DNA of 64,000 nucleotides. It comes from Butyricicoccus intestinisimiae (GTDB taxonomy: Bacteria; Bacillota; Clostridia; Oscillospirales; Butyricicoccaceae). This document shows positions 54,143 through 63,159 of this stretch, piece after piece; the stretch's first letter is position 1; each line of letters opens with the position of its first letter. The notes below the pieces were generated by a model. The model was not told where the DNA came from. It was given only the letters and a program-made list of their open reading frames with translations, and made no database searches. The DNA lies in contig NZ_JAHLQI010000003.1 in NCBI RefSeq assembly GCF_018918345.1, positions 124,001-188,000 on the forward strand, given 5' to 3'. A program made the translations under genes and the position numbers.

Positions 54143-55372
54143 TTACTTGTTCTCTTCCGGCTTCTTTTCTTCTTTCTTTGCCTGCGACTCGCCGCGATGA
54201 TCGCCGGTCAAATTCTTCGGCTTGGAAGTATCCAGCGCAGCGTTCTTCTTCAGGAAGCGCTTGCGGCGCAGGTTGCGATAGGTGCTCTGACCGTGTACAA
54301 CGGCAAAGTATATCGGCTTGTTGAATACCAGATCATATTCGCCGACAAACTGTACCAGATCGCCATTGAAATCCTTCTTGAAGCGGTACAGACCGTACAG
54401 CGGGTTATCCGGTGTCAAATCGCCGGAAACGCCGCGGAAGTCATAGATGCGGCACTTCTTCTCCAGAGACCACTGAATCATCATCCACTGCAATAAGTAG
54501 TTCGGCATCAGCTTGCGGACGTCAAATTCCTTGGTGCCGTTTGCGGATGCGCCGTACAGATACCAAACCTTGTCGCCGTAGTAAATCGCAAGCGTACCTG
54601 CAATCGGCTTGTCCTCATAAAATGCCATGTACAGACGGGCATTGTCCCCCATCGCATCCAGCATCTTATTGAAGTAGCTTGCCGGACGGGTGACGAAACC
54701 GTCACGCAGGCCGGTTTCCAGCATCATCTTTGCGAAAAACGGCATCATTTCCTTGCCAACCAGCTTGATCTTGACGCCGCGCTTGATTGCCTTGCGCACC
54801 TTGGTACGGGTATCCGTCTTAAAGTGCATGATGGCGTCCTCGCCCTGCGTGTCGTCGACAGTGATGTCGAATGCCTCGCCCGGCTCAGCGGTATAAATCT
54901 TCTTGGCGTTCATCTCGGAGACGTCCAGACGGAACACGAAGTTCGGCTGAATGCCCTCAAAGTTCTTGCCGTCGCCGGTGGCATTTTTAAAGCCCAGATG
55001 CTCCAGCTCCTTGATAAACTCCTTATCCTCAATCGAAACGTCCGGATCAATCTTAAGCACGTAAGAATGATACTTCTTCGCCAGCACGCGAGCGCCCTCG
55101 ATGAGCTGCTCCATGGTTGCGCGGTCATGCGGATCGCAAACCGGACCGCGGCAGCCGTACATCAGTGTCCACGGCATATGCGGCAGGTTGCGGATGAGCA
55201 CGGCGAGAGAGCCGCAGATTGCGCCGTTCTCGTCGCGAACGATGACTGCTTCCCACTTCCAGTTATCCTTCAGGTTCGCCCACTTCTTGGACTGCGCGAA
55301 ATGGCCAAACGGGTGGCTCATATTAAAGGCTTCGTATTCAGCCAGCGTATTATCATTTACAAATTCAAACAT
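54143..55372 (-). CDS. FemAB-family peptidoglycan bridge aminoacyltransferase
   Basis: The 409-residue protein has the double GNAT fold of FemX/FemAB: HPFGHFAQSKKWANLKDNWKWE, LMYGCRGPVCDPHD, VLKIDPDV, a KTDTRTKVRKAIKRGVKIK segment and the C-terminal YDFRGVSGDLTPDNPLYGLYRFKKDFNGD signature. It transfers amino acids from tRNA to the lipid II stem peptide. A charged tail of about 40 residues rich in Lys and Glu follows. The ATG at 55372 has AGGAGG 6 bases upstream. It leads the femX-alr-decarboxylase-holB-ricT operon, placing two wall genes with replication and RNA genes. Confidence 0.92.
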   Translation of the reverse strand: MFEFVNDNTLAEYEAFNMSHPFGHFAQSKKWANLKDNWKWEAVIVRDENGAICGSLAVLIRNLPHMPWTLMYGCRGPVCDPHDRATMEQLIEGARVLAKKYHSYVLKIDPDVSIEDKEFIKELEHLGFKNATGDGKNFEGIQPNFVFRLDVSEMNAKKIYTAEPGEAFDITVDDTQGEDAIMHFKTDTRTKVRKAIKRGVKIKLVGKEMMPFFAKMMLETGLRDGFVTRPASYFNKMLDAMGDNARLYMAFYEDKPIAGTLAIYYGDKVWYLYGASANGTKEFDVRKLMPNYLLQWMMIQWSLEKKCRIYDFRGVSGDLTPDNPLYGLYRFKKDFNGDLVQFVGEYDLVFNKPIYFAVVHGQSTYRNLRRKRFLKKNAALDTSKPKNLTGDHRGESQAKKEEKKPEENK

Positions 55373-55418
55373 TTCCATCCTCCTGATCTGATTGGAACAG
55401 AATTTCATACTTATTTCC

Positions 55419-55447
55419 ATTATAACACCGGAACAAACGAACGTCTA
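55419..55447 (-). promoter_or_regulatory. Promoter of the femX-alr-holB-ricT operon
   Basis: TAGACG (55442-55447) and TATAAT (55419-55424) on the minus strand are 17 bases apart. The DNA from 55450 to 55770 holds no gene or clear RNA signal. Confidence 0.65.
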
Positions 55448-55773
55448 TGCGCGTTCCGGCATATTTTTTAATTATATGCCATTTCTGCCGTATGTACAAG
55501 GTGCAATCATCCGTATTTTCAGATGTTTTGTGCCGGATCTGGGTGCATGTTACCGAAGGCACGTGCCGGCTCCTGCCGTCCTCCGTGAAATTCCATTCGC
55601 AGCCACGCCGCACAGAACGTCATATCCGAGCAAAAAATTTGCAAAATCTGAACAACTTTGCCGTTTTTTTGTCATTCTTTGCAGGCACGATTTGTCTCCC
55701 TTGCAAAAATAGACAAAAATTTCCGCTTTCGCACGCTAAATTACAGCAGTCGGATGAAAAGGAGTCTGGCGTC

Positions 55774-55803
55774 TTGACAACCCCGCCTCAAATGCGATTT
55801 AAT
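55774..55803 (+). promoter_or_regulatory. Promoter of serC-serA
   Basis: TTGACA (55774-55779) and TTTAAT (55798-55803) are 18 bases apart, about 105 bases before the serC ATG. Confidence 0.65.
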
Positions 55804-55811
55804 AAGAATGT

Positions 55812-55883
55812 CAGTTTGAACGAACTGGTAATATTATCTGATTACATAGGGACCGATATATGACTCTTTTTTATCCCTATGTA
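55812..55883 (+). promoter_or_regulatory. Structured leader of serC-serA
   Basis: Two hairpins lie in the leader: CAGTT/AACTG (55812-55827) and a perfect 10-bp TACATAGGGA/TCCCTATGTA stem (55843-55852 with 55874-55883) with a 21-base loop containing six Ts. No known aptamer or T-box is recognised; control by these elements is inference. Confidence 0.45.
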
Positions 55884-55908
55884 CCGTTGAAAGGCAGGTA
55901 TCACTCTC

Positions 55909-56994
55909 ATGTCCGAAGGAAGAATTTATAACTTTTCGGCTGGCCCGTCCATGATGCCGCTGCCGGTCCTCGAGAAGGCCGCAGCAGAAATGACCAACTA
56001 TGGCGGTTCCGGCATGTCAGTTATGGAGATGAGTCACCGTTCAAAGTACTACGACGATATTATCAACGGTGCGCAGGACGTTCTGCGCCGCGTCTATAAT
56101 ATCCCGGACAACTACCGCATTCTGTTTATGCAGGGCGGCGCAACCATGCAGTTCTCTGCGGTTCCGCTCAACCTCATGGTAACCGGCAAGGCAGATTACG
56201 CCATCACCGGCAACTTCGCACGCAATGCATACAAGGAAGCAAAGAAGTTTGGCGACATTCACATCGCTGCAACCTCTGAAGCTGACAACTTTACTTGGGT
56301 TCCGACCCCGGATCAGCTGGACATCCGCCCGGATGCAGATTACTTCTACATCTGCGCAAACAACACCATCTTCGGTACCGAATGGCACTACGACCCGAAC
56401 GCAGGAGATGTTCCGGTTGTTGCTGACATGTCCTCCAACATTCTGTCCAAGCCGGTCGACATTTCCAAGTACGGTATGATTTATGCCGGTGCACAGAAAA
56501 ACATGGGCCCAGCAGGCATGGCAGTTGTCATCATTCGCGAGGATCTCATGGGTCACTACCGCGAGAACATGCCGGTTCTGCTGGATTACCAGCTGATGGC
56601 TGACAAAAACAGCATGTACAACACGCCTCCTACGTACTCCATCTACATGATGAAGCTGGTCACCGAATGGGTCGAGCAGATGGGCGGTCTGGAAGCGATG
56701 GCAAAGAATGCGGATCTCCGCAGCAGCATGCTGTATGACTATCTGGATTCTACCGATTTTTACAAGGGTGCTGCACAGAAGGCTTCCCGTTCCCGCATGA
56801 ACGTCACCTTCCGCACCGGCAACGATGAGCTGGATAAGAAGTTTATTCAGGAATCCATCGACGCCGGCATGACCAATCTGAAGGGTCATCGTCTGGTTGG
56901 CGGCATGCGCGCTTCTATCTACAATGCTATGCCGATCGAGGGCGTTGAGTACCTCATCGACTTCATGAAGAAGTTCGAGAACAACAACAAGTAA
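55909..56994 (+). CDS. serC: Phosphoserine aminotransferase
   Basis: The 361-residue protein has the fold-type I PLP features of SerC: YNFSAGPSMMPLPVLEKAA at the start, FMQGGATMQFSAVPLNL, NNTIFGTEW, DMSSNILSKPVD and the Schiff-base lysine in IYAGAQKNMGPAGM. It transaminates 3-phosphohydroxypyruvate to phosphoserine. GGCAGG lies ahead of the ATG. It is first in a two-gene serine operon, 27 bases before serA. Confidence 0.96.
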   Translation: MSEGRIYNFSAGPSMMPLPVLEKAAAEMTNYGGSGMSVMEMSHRSKYYDDIINGAQDVLRRVYNIPDNYRILFMQGGATMQFSAVPLNLMVTGKADYAITGNFARNAYKEAKKFGDIHIAATSEADNFTWVPTPDQLDIRPDADYFYICANNTIFGTEWHYDPNAGDVPVVADMSSNILSKPVDISKYGMIYAGAQKNMGPAGMAVVIIREDLMGHYRENMPVLLDYQLMADKNSMYNTPPTYSIYMMKLVTEWVEQMGGLEAMAKNADLRSSMLYDYLDSTDFYKGAAQKASRSRMNVTFRTGNDELDKKFIQESIDAGMTNLKGHRLVGGMRASIYNAMPIEGVEYLIDFMKKFENNNK

Positions 56995-57021
56995 TGTGCT
57001 TGTAAAGGAGATTTTTCTGTC

Positions 57022-58188
57022 ATGCATCAGGTAAAACTGTTTAATAAGATTTCGAACGCAGGTCTCGATCTGCTCAAGAAGGATTCCTACGAGTATTCGG
57101 AGGATTTGACGGACTATGATGCGATCTTAGTTCGTTCTGCCAAGCTGCACGATCTGGAGTTCCCGAAGGGACTCAAGTGCATCGCCCGTGCCGGCGCCGG
57201 TGTCAACAACATCCCGCTCAAGAAGTGCACGGAAAAGGGCATTGTCGTATTCAACACCCCGGGCGCAAACGCAAATGCCGTAAAGGAACTGGTTCTGTGC
57301 GGTCTGCTGCTGTCCTCCCGTGACATCATCGGCGGCGCAAACTGGGTAAAGACCCTCGCAGGCAACGGCGACCAGATCAGCGCACTGGCTGAAAAGGGCA
57401 AGTCGAACTTTGCCGGTCCAGAAATCGCAGGCAAGACGCTGGGCGTCATCGGTCTGGGTGCCATCGGTGTCCGCGTGGCAAACGCTGCCATCGAGCTGGG
57501 CATGGATGTCATCGGCTATGACCCGTATCTGTCTGTCAATGCTGCTCTGAACATCCAGCGCGGCGTAGCTTATACCGCAAACCTCAACGACATCTTTGAA
57601 AAGTCTGACTACATCACCGTACACGTTCCGCTGATGGATTCCACCCGCGGCATTGTCGGCGAGGAAGGCATCGCAAAGATGAAGGACGGCGTTCGCATTC
57701 TCAACTTCGCCCGCAACGGTCTGTGCGACGAGGATGCTGTCATCGCAGGTCTGGAATCCGGCAAGGTTGCTTGCTACGTGACCGACTTTGCTTCCGAGAA
57801 GCTGCTGGCACAGCCGAAGGCAATCTGCCTGCCGCATCTGGGTGCTTCCACGCCGGAGAGCGAGGACAACTGTGCGCGCATGGCTGCCGAGGAACTCATC
57901 GAGTACCTCGAAACCGGTACCATCCGCAATTCCGTCAACTTCCCGAATCTGCGCGTACCGCGTGAAGCAAACATTCGTATCTGCATCATGCATCGCAACA
58001 TGCCGAATCTGATTGCACGTCTGTCCACCACGCTGTCTGACCGCGGCATTAACATTGAAAACATGGGCAGCCGTCCGCGTGACGAAATCGCTTACACCAT
58101 CATGGAGACCAACAACGAGTTGACTCCGGAGACAAAGGCTGCTCTGCAGGCTGTAGAAGGCGTTATTTCGTTCCGCGTTATCGAGTAA
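57022..58188 (+). CDS. serA: D-3-phosphoglycerate dehydrogenase with ACT domain
   Basis: The 388-residue protein has the D-2-hydroxyacid dehydrogenase fold: ARAGAGVNNIPLKKCTEKGI, NAD-binding VIGLGAIGVRVANAA, the catalytic arginine, glutamate and histidine regions (ILNFARNGLCDE, CLPHLGASTPESEDNC), and a C-terminal ACT domain (IRICIMHRNMPNLIARLS to the end) that should bind serine for feedback control. It starts the phosphorylated serine pathway. AAGGAG lies 9 bases before the ATG. It follows serC. Confidence 0.96.
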   Translation: MHQVKLFNKISNAGLDLLKKDSYEYSEDLTDYDAILVRSAKLHDLEFPKGLKCIARAGAGVNNIPLKKCTEKGIVVFNTPGANANAVKELVLCGLLLSSRDIIGGANWVKTLAGNGDQISALAEKGKSNFAGPEIAGKTLGVIGLGAIGVRVANAAIELGMDVIGYDPYLSVNAALNIQRGVAYTANLNDIFEKSDYITVHVPLMDSTRGIVGEEGIAKMKDGVRILNFARNGLCDEDAVIAGLESGKVACYVTDFASEKLLAQPKAICLPHLGASTPESEDNCARMAAEELIEYLETGTIRNSVNFPNLRVPREANIRICIMHRNMPNLIARLSTTLSDRGINIENMGSRPRDEIAYTIMETNNELTPETKAALQAVEGVISFRVIE

Positions 58189-58217
58189 TCATATCTTCTA
58201 TATAATGTACTAACCGC

Positions 58218-58256
58218 AAAAGCGCCGCTTCCTTCACGGAGGCGGCGCTTTTGTCT
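58218..58256 (+). terminator. Terminator after serA
   Basis: An AAAAGCGCCGC..GCGGCGCTTTT stem with an internal paired region is followed by TTGTCTTG. Confidence 0.85.
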
Positions 58257-58345
58257 TGTGTGCGCAGCAAAAAGCAACAGCCCCGCACATTTCTGTGCGG
58301 AGCTGCCGACAAAGAGAGATAGAAAAAGTTAGAAAAAAACAAAAA

Positions 58346-59074
58346 TTATTTTTCGCGGATACGCGTTACAGAAAAATTGAAAATCTCGCTGCGGAGATAG
58401 TCTATGGTATACAAGACCGGATTGCCGCGGGAGTCAAAATGCTGCTGTTCCATGCCGAGGATCTGCATATCCTGCTGTTCTCCGCGCAGCTGGACAGCCA
58501 GCGGGTCATCATGCTTTGGAATCAGGATGTGCGCCGAGGAGCGGCTGACAAAAATGCCTTTGCGGTTCTCAAAGTAGAAAAACAACGAATCCGGCATGTG
58601 CATCGGGTCTAATTCATCCGCCAGATATACCGGCATGTAATGCATGCTGCAGCAAATCGGATCGCCGCTCTTGGTATAGCGCGTGCGATTGACGTAAAAA
58701 ACATTGATGCCGGACTTGACGCCGAGCGCCGATGCCACCTCACTGGACGGAATGGTGAGTCCGGTTGTATAGCTGGAGCGTCCCTCTGCGATGCCAGCCT
58801 GACGAATCATTTCGCTGATCGCGCACAGGCGCGTCAAGTCATTTTCCGCCTTGGCGGACACTTCCATGAGGAAGGTGCCGACGCCATGCTTGGAGTAGAT
58901 AATGCCCTCTCGCCGAAGCAGTTCCAGCGACGCACGCCATGTTTCGCGGCTGATTCCGAAGTGCTGTGCCATTTTGGTCTCGGACGGCAGGCGTTCTCCT
59001 GCCTGATAGATTCCCTCGCGGCACATAACCATAAATTCTTCTTTTGCCCGCAGCGATGATGACATGCGTTTCAT
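58346..59074 (-). CDS. GntR-family regulator with UTRA domain (HutC type)
   Basis: The 242-residue protein has an N-terminal GntR winged helix (FMVMCREGIYQAGERLPSETKMAQHFGISRETWRASLELLRREGII, then HGVGTFL) and a C-terminal UTRA ligand domain (residues 85-240, VNRTRYTKSGDPICCSMHYMP, FSVTRIREK at the end). HutC-type regulators sense sugars, amino acids or phosphonates. Two GTNTANAC operators overlap its own promoter, so it should repress itself. No obvious target operon is adjacent; serA is convergent and ybaK is divergent. Confidence 0.92.
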   Translation of the reverse strand: MKRMSSSLRAKEEFMVMCREGIYQAGERLPSETKMAQHFGISRETWRASLELLRREGIIYSKHGVGTFLMEVSAKAENDLTRLCAISEMIRQAGIAEGRSSYTTGLTIPSSEVASALGVKSGINVFYVNRTRYTKSGDPICCSMHYMPVYLADELDPMHMPDSLFFYFENRKGIFVSRSSAHILIPKHDDPLAVQLRGEQQDMQILGMEQQHFDSRGNPVLYTIDYLRSEIFNFSVTRIREK

Positions 59075-59093
59075 TTCTAACCCCTTTCTGCTT

Positions 59094-59101
59094 GTCTAGA
59101 C
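59094..59101. promoter_or_regulatory. GntR/HutC operator half-site pair 1
   Basis: GTCTAGAC fits the HutC-subfamily palindrome GTNTANAC. It lies at about +15 of the regulator transcript, centred 22 bp from the second site. Confidence 0.65.
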
Positions 59102-59114
59102 CTATTTTCTCTCT

Positions 59115-59143
59115 GGTATAGACTTCTATGTTACCTTGTCCAA
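59115..59143 (-). promoter_or_regulatory. Self-regulated promoter of the GntR gene with second operator
   Basis: TTGGAC (59138-59143) and TATACC (59115-59120) on the minus strand are 17 bases apart. GTATAGAC at 59116-59123, which fits GTNTANAC, overlaps the -10 box. Confidence 0.65.
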
Positions 59144-59518
59144 CCTATCGTTTGCAGAGGTACATGTTGGAGCGGATATTGTCTGCTTTTATTCTTGTTG
59201 TACTTAGTATATCCCGTTCCGGACAGAAAGTAAATTCGCAGTTTACACAAAATGCGGGCACGTGCACACAGCACTTTTACTAATTATGTGCGCGTGCACG
59301 CAATTGCTTTGCGTGCACATTTGTGTCTTCAAGATTGTTATTTTTTCGGCATTCTCCGGCGTCCGGCGCGGCATACAACCGCACGCAGTTGTCGGACAGG
59401 TATACTTCGTTCTTTTTTGCGGCTATTTTGCGGTGTTTTCGCAAAAAACGCTGTCTCTTCCGCTGTTTTGGTGTATAATAGCAGTATCATTCCATACAAC
59501 AACAGGAGGTCTTTCTGT

Positions 59519-59998
59519 ATGGCTGAAAATAAAACCAACGCGATGCGCATGCTGGATCGCGCAAAAGTTCCCTATACGCCGCACACCTACGAAACCGACG
59601 GCGAACACGTCGACGGCATCACGGTTGCCACATCCATCGGCGAACCGCTGGAGCGCGTGTACAAAACCCTCGTGACCGCAGGCAAATCGGGCGGACACTA
59701 TGTCTTTGTCATTCCGGTTGCGGCGGAGCTGGATCTCAAAAAGGCCGCAAAGGCTGTCGGAGAAAAATCCGTGCAGATGATTCACGTCAAAGACATCAAC
59801 AAGCTCACCGGATATATTCGCGGCGGCTGCAGCCCAATCGGCATGAAAAAGCAGTTTCCGACCGTTCTCAGCGACTCTGCGCGCGATTTGCCGACCGTCA
59901 TTGTGTCCGGCGGACGCATCGGCTTTCAGGTTGAGCTGGAGCCCAACGCACTGCTCAAGCTCATCCGCGGTCAGTTCGGGGACATTGAGGTAAAATAA
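59519..59998 (+). CDS. ybaK: YbaK-type aminoacyl-tRNA deacylase
   Basis: The 159-residue protein has the YbaK/ProX fold: NAMRMLDRAKVPYTPHTYE, the substrate-cavity VYKTLVTAG, FVIPVAAELDLKKAAKAVGEKS, GYIRGGCSPIGMKKQFPT (catalytic K and G-x-x-x-P) and VSGGRIGFQVELEP. It hydrolyses mischarged Cys-tRNA(Pro). The ATG at 59519 has AGGAGG 8 bases upstream and a TATAAT at 59474-59479; earlier in-frame codons lie in the promoter region. Confidence 0.94.
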   Translation: MAENKTNAMRMLDRAKVPYTPHTYETDGEHVDGITVATSIGEPLERVYKTLVTAGKSGGHYVFVIPVAAELDLKKAAKAVGEKSVQMIHVKDINKLTGYIRGGCSPIGMKKQFPTVLSDSARDLPTVIVSGGRIGFQVELEPNALLKLIRGQFGDIEVK

Positions 59999-60025
59999 AA
60001 AGCTGGAACCCATGGGTTCCAGCTC
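59997..60025 (-). terminator. Terminator after the D,D-carboxypeptidase gene
   Basis: A 10-bp palindromic stem AGCTGGAACC/GGTTCCAGCT with loop CATG is followed on the minus strand by TTTTTATTTT, overlapping the end of ybaK. Confidence 0.82.
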
Positions 60026-60032
60026 CGCTCCG

Positions 60033-61376
60033 TCAAGGTCTGCTCTGCTTTTTCTTGTGGCGCTTGCGTTGATGATACAATCGGATGGAAAACAGAATGA
60101 CGAACATCAGCACAATGGCGCAAACCACAATGCTTGCACCGAGGATGGCGTCCTGTGCGAGCTTGGGCAGATGGCTCAGCTTCTGCTGCATCGACGCAGC
60201 AACTCCCTGCTTTTCCGACTCGGACTGTGTCTGCACAGCCTGTTCCTGCTTCTCATTTTTGTCATCCATCACAGGAAGCATCACGGTTGCCAACGGCGCT
60301 GAACCGTCCAATCCGGTTTCTTCCTGATATGCTTTCCGGCTGTTTTCCGCAACCGAGATTTGCAGCTGCACACCGGACGGTGTTTGGGCGCAGGCGTAAG
60401 ACAAATCTTTTTCCGTCATGCTCGATGGCAGGCGCAGAGTAACAGCCTGAAGCTCCGCTTCATCCAGTTTTCCGCCCGTTTTTTTGACTGCTTTTTTTGC
60501 CTGCTTTTCAAATGCATCTGTCGGCACCGTCAATTTCGGATACGCGCTCTCTGCATAATTGAGCAGCGCGGTTGTCTCTGTGAAAATACCATTCTTCACC
60601 GGACAATTGAGCAGCGTGACAATCATATTGCTGCCGTCGCTGGTCTTGGCACAGGCAATAAATGTGTTGTGTGCCTTGGTCGTCCAGCCGGTCTTTGCCG
60701 CATAAATACGCGCATCATAAACCGGACTTCCCTGCTCCAGCGCATTCACCTTGGTCTTAATCTGCCAGCCTTCCCCAATCACGTTGTCTGCCGGCAGCGT
60801 ATACGTGACAGATCCCGCATATTTGGCAAATGCCGGATATTTATTTGCCGCTTGGGTGATAATGGCCATATCGTGTGCACACGTATAATGCCCATCGGCA
60901 TCCAATCCGTTCGGATTCATAAAATGCGTGTGTGTGCAGCCGAGCTCCTCTGCCTTTGCATTCATCATGGCAACGAAGTTATCCACGGTACCGCCTACAG
61001 CTGCTGCGAGGATGTTCGCCGCATCGTTTGCGGAATAAACCAGCATACAATACATCAGCTCGTCCAGCGTCAGATTCTCACCGGCCTCAAAGCCAATGCG
61101 CGTTGACGCCAAATCAACCGTCGCCAGCGCCTCATTGGTCGCGGTCGTCGTGCCCTGCAAATCGCTGTTTTCCATGGCAACGAGCGCTGTCATTGTCTTG
61201 GTGATGGATGCCATCGGCAGCTGTGTGTAGGCATCTTTTTCATATAAAATTTCTCCCGTGTCCGCATCCATGACGCACACACTTTGTGAAGTCGTCTGCG
61301 GCGCTGCAGCGAGTGCGCTCATGCTGCTGCACAGCAGAAGTACCGCCATCAGGCAGGCGGCAATTTTCTTACCCAT
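60033..61376 (-). CDS. D-alanyl-D-alanine carboxypeptidase (DacF/PBP5-like)
   Basis: The 447-residue precursor has an N-terminal signal peptide cut near ALAAA (residue 25), the penicillin-binding motifs S57-I-T-K60, S115-A-N117 and K228-T-G230, a C-terminal beta-domain, and a membrane helix at about 408-432 followed by a basic tail rather than an amphipathic anchor. It trims the terminal D-alanine from peptidoglycan stem peptides. DacF homologues are forespore-expressed in Bacillus; no sigma-F promoter is evident here. It is monocistronic. Confidence 0.94.
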   Translation of the reverse strand: MGKKIAACLMAVLLLCSSMSALAAAPQTTSQSVCVMDADTGEILYEKDAYTQLPMASITKTMTALVAMENSDLQGTTTATNEALATVDLASTRIGFEAGENLTLDELMYCMLVYSANDAANILAAAVGGTVDNFVAMMNAKAEELGCTHTHFMNPNGLDADGHYTCAHDMAIITQAANKYPAFAKYAGSVTYTLPADNVIGEGWQIKTKVNALEQGSPVYDARIYAAKTGWTTKAHNTFIACAKTSDGSNMIVTLLNCPVKNGIFTETTALLNYAESAYPKLTVPTDAFEKQAKKAVKKTGGKLDEAELQAVTLRLPSSMTEKDLSYACAQTPSGVQLQISVAENSRKAYQEETGLDGSAPLATVMLPVMDDKNEKQEQAVQTQSESEKQGVAASMQQKLSHLPKLAQDAILGASIVVCAIVLMFVILFSIRLYHQRKRHKKKQSRP

Positions 61377-61498
61377 GTATGTCCCTTCCCATCTGAATTA
61401 TGTTTTGGTTTGTACAAAACCACTCTTTATGATACACGATAACCAGCAAAATAACAACCATACCGCTATCTTTTTAAGATTATTCACGGAGATTTCAC

Positions 61499-61777
61499 AT
61501 GATTTTGATTTTTTGGCTCTTGCTGGTCAATTGCATTGGTGCTTTCGTCACGATACACGATAAGCACGCAGCCCAGCGCGGCGCATGGCGCGTGCCGGAA
61601 AAAACGCTGTTTGCGCTGTGCATTCTCGGCGGCTGCCCCGGTGTCTATTTGACGATGCGCACCATTCACCACAAGACCAAGCACCGGCGATTTATGATTG
61701 GCATTCCGCTCATCTTTGCGGTACAGCTCGCCCTGTTTGCTTGGCTGTGTTATCAGCACACACCGGTTTTGCTGTAA
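61499..61777 (+). CDS. DUF1294-family small membrane protein
   Basis: The 92-residue protein has the DUF1294 pattern: N-terminal helix ILIFWLLLVNCIGAFVTIHDKHAAQRGAWRVPEKTL, the FALCILGGCPGVYLTMRTIHHKTKHRRF core, and a last hydrophobic segment. The family is a short three-helix membrane protein without known role. A GGAG is present 8 bases before the ATG. It starts 47 bases before pyrC and may share a transcript. Confidence 0.88.
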   Translation: MILIFWLLLVNCIGAFVTIHDKHAAQRGAWRVPEKTLFALCILGGCPGVYLTMRTIHHKTKHRRFMIGIPLIFAVQLALFAWLCYQHTPVLL

Positions 61778-61824
61778 GCAAAAACCGATTCACCCCCATG
61801 ATATACCATACAAGGAGGTCTTTT

Positions 61825-63099
61825 ATGCTACTCATTCAAAACGGCACCGTTCTCGATCCATATACTGAGACTTGCAAAAAACTGGATATTCTCATTGACG
61901 ATGCCGGCATCATTCACCGCATCGCACCCACCATTCCTGCGAACTATATCGAAGATGTCTATGATGCATCCGGCTGCATGATTTCTCCGGGTCTTGTCGA
62001 CGTACACGTACATTTCCGCGACCCGGGACAGACGGAAAAGGAAGATATTTACACCGGCGCCGCAGCAGCAGAGGCGGGCGGATACACCACGGTTGTATGC
62101 ATGGCAAATACCAAGCCGACCTGCGACAATCTGGAAACGCTGCAATACGTGCAGGATAAAGCGCGCCATGTCATGATTCACGTGCTGCAGGACTGTGCCG
62201 TCACCAAGGGATTGGGCGGCAAGGAGCTGGTTGATTTTGAAGCACTGCATGAGGCAGGCGCTCCGGGATTTACCGATGACGGCGTCAATTTGACCAGCGG
62301 CAAGCTGTGTTTAGAGGCCATGCGCCGCGCCAAGGCACTGGGCGTTCCGCTGTCGTTCCACGAGGAAGATCCGGCGTATGTCCTGTCTCCCGGCGTCAAC
62401 TACGGCAGCAAAGCCGCAAAGAAATTTGATGTACTCGGCGCAATGCCGTCCTCTGAGGAAGAAATGATTGCCCGCGACATCGAGCTCGCCCTGATGACGG
62501 GCGCGCGCGTTGCGTTCCAGCACATCAGCTCCGCCAAATCCGTTGCGCTGATTCGCGCCGGCAAGGCGCGCGGTGCGGACGTGCACGCCGAGGCAACCCC
62601 GCACCATCTGGCACTGACACAGGATGACGTGCTGACCTACGGCGTCAACGCCCGCATGAATCCGCCGCTGCGCACGGAGCAGGACCGTCAGGCACTCATT
62701 GCAGGTCTGGCAGACGGCACCATTGACATGATTGCCACCGACCATGCACCGCACACCGCGGAGCAGAAAAACAAACCGTTTGCACAGTCCATGTCCGGCA
62801 TTACAGGTCTGGAAACCGCCTTTTCCGTGCTGAACACCGCGCTGGTTTGCGCCGGCAAGCTGACGCCGATGCAGCTCATGCGCTGCATGAGCCAAAATCC
62901 GGCGCAGTTCTACAACCTGACCGGCAAATCCATCGAAGAAGGCAACCGTGCCGAGCTCATGATTGCGGACTGGAACGCCGATATCACGTATACGTCGTAT
63001 CGCTCCAAGTCCAGCAACACACCGTTTACCGGCAAGCCGCTCAAGGGCGAAATCAAGGGCATCGTGTGCGGCACGTACACCTCGCTCAAGCAGAAATAA
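61825..63099 (+). CDS. pyrC: Dihydroorotase
   Basis: The 424-residue amidohydrolase has the type I dihydroorotase motifs: GLVDVHVHFRDPG (zinc histidines H61 and H63), AGGYTTVVCMANTKPT, the bridging metal-ligand region, HAEATPHHL and ATDHAPH with the catalytic aspartate. It closes carbamoyl aspartate to dihydroorotate in pyrimidine synthesis. The ATG at 61825 has AGGAGG 7 bases upstream; earlier in-frame codons lie inside the DUF1294 gene. Other pyr genes are not in view. Confidence 0.96.
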   Translation: MLLIQNGTVLDPYTETCKKLDILIDDAGIIHRIAPTIPANYIEDVYDASGCMISPGLVDVHVHFRDPGQTEKEDIYTGAAAAEAGGYTTVVCMANTKPTCDNLETLQYVQDKARHVMIHVLQDCAVTKGLGGKELVDFEALHEAGAPGFTDDGVNLTSGKLCLEAMRRAKALGVPLSFHEEDPAYVLSPGVNYGSKAAKKFDVLGAMPSSEEEMIARDIELALMTGARVAFQHISSAKSVALIRAGKARGADVHAEATPHHLALTQDDVLTYGVNARMNPPLRTEQDRQALIAGLADGTIDMIATDHAPHTAEQKNKPFAQSMSGITGLETAFSVLNTALVCAGKLTPMQLMRCMSQNPAQFYNLTGKSIEEGNRAELMIADWNADITYTSYRSKSSNTPFTGKPLKGEIKGIVCGTYTSLKQK

Positions 63100-63112
63100 C
63101 CCCATGCATACA

Positions 63113-63158
63113 GCAAAAAATCCGGAGACATCGCGCGATGTTCTCCGGATTTTTTTGC
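63113..63158. terminator. Bidirectional terminator between pyrC and rlmH
   Basis: AAAAATCCGGAGA pairs with TCTCCGGATTTTT and the inner ACATCG/CGATGT extends the stem; A- and T-runs flank it on both sides. Confidence 0.88.
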
Positions 63159-63159
63159 G

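Noticed and set aside
55840-55890. Terminator in the serC leader
   Set aside because: The T-run is inside the loop and not after the stem, so it cannot act as an intrinsic terminator in that register.
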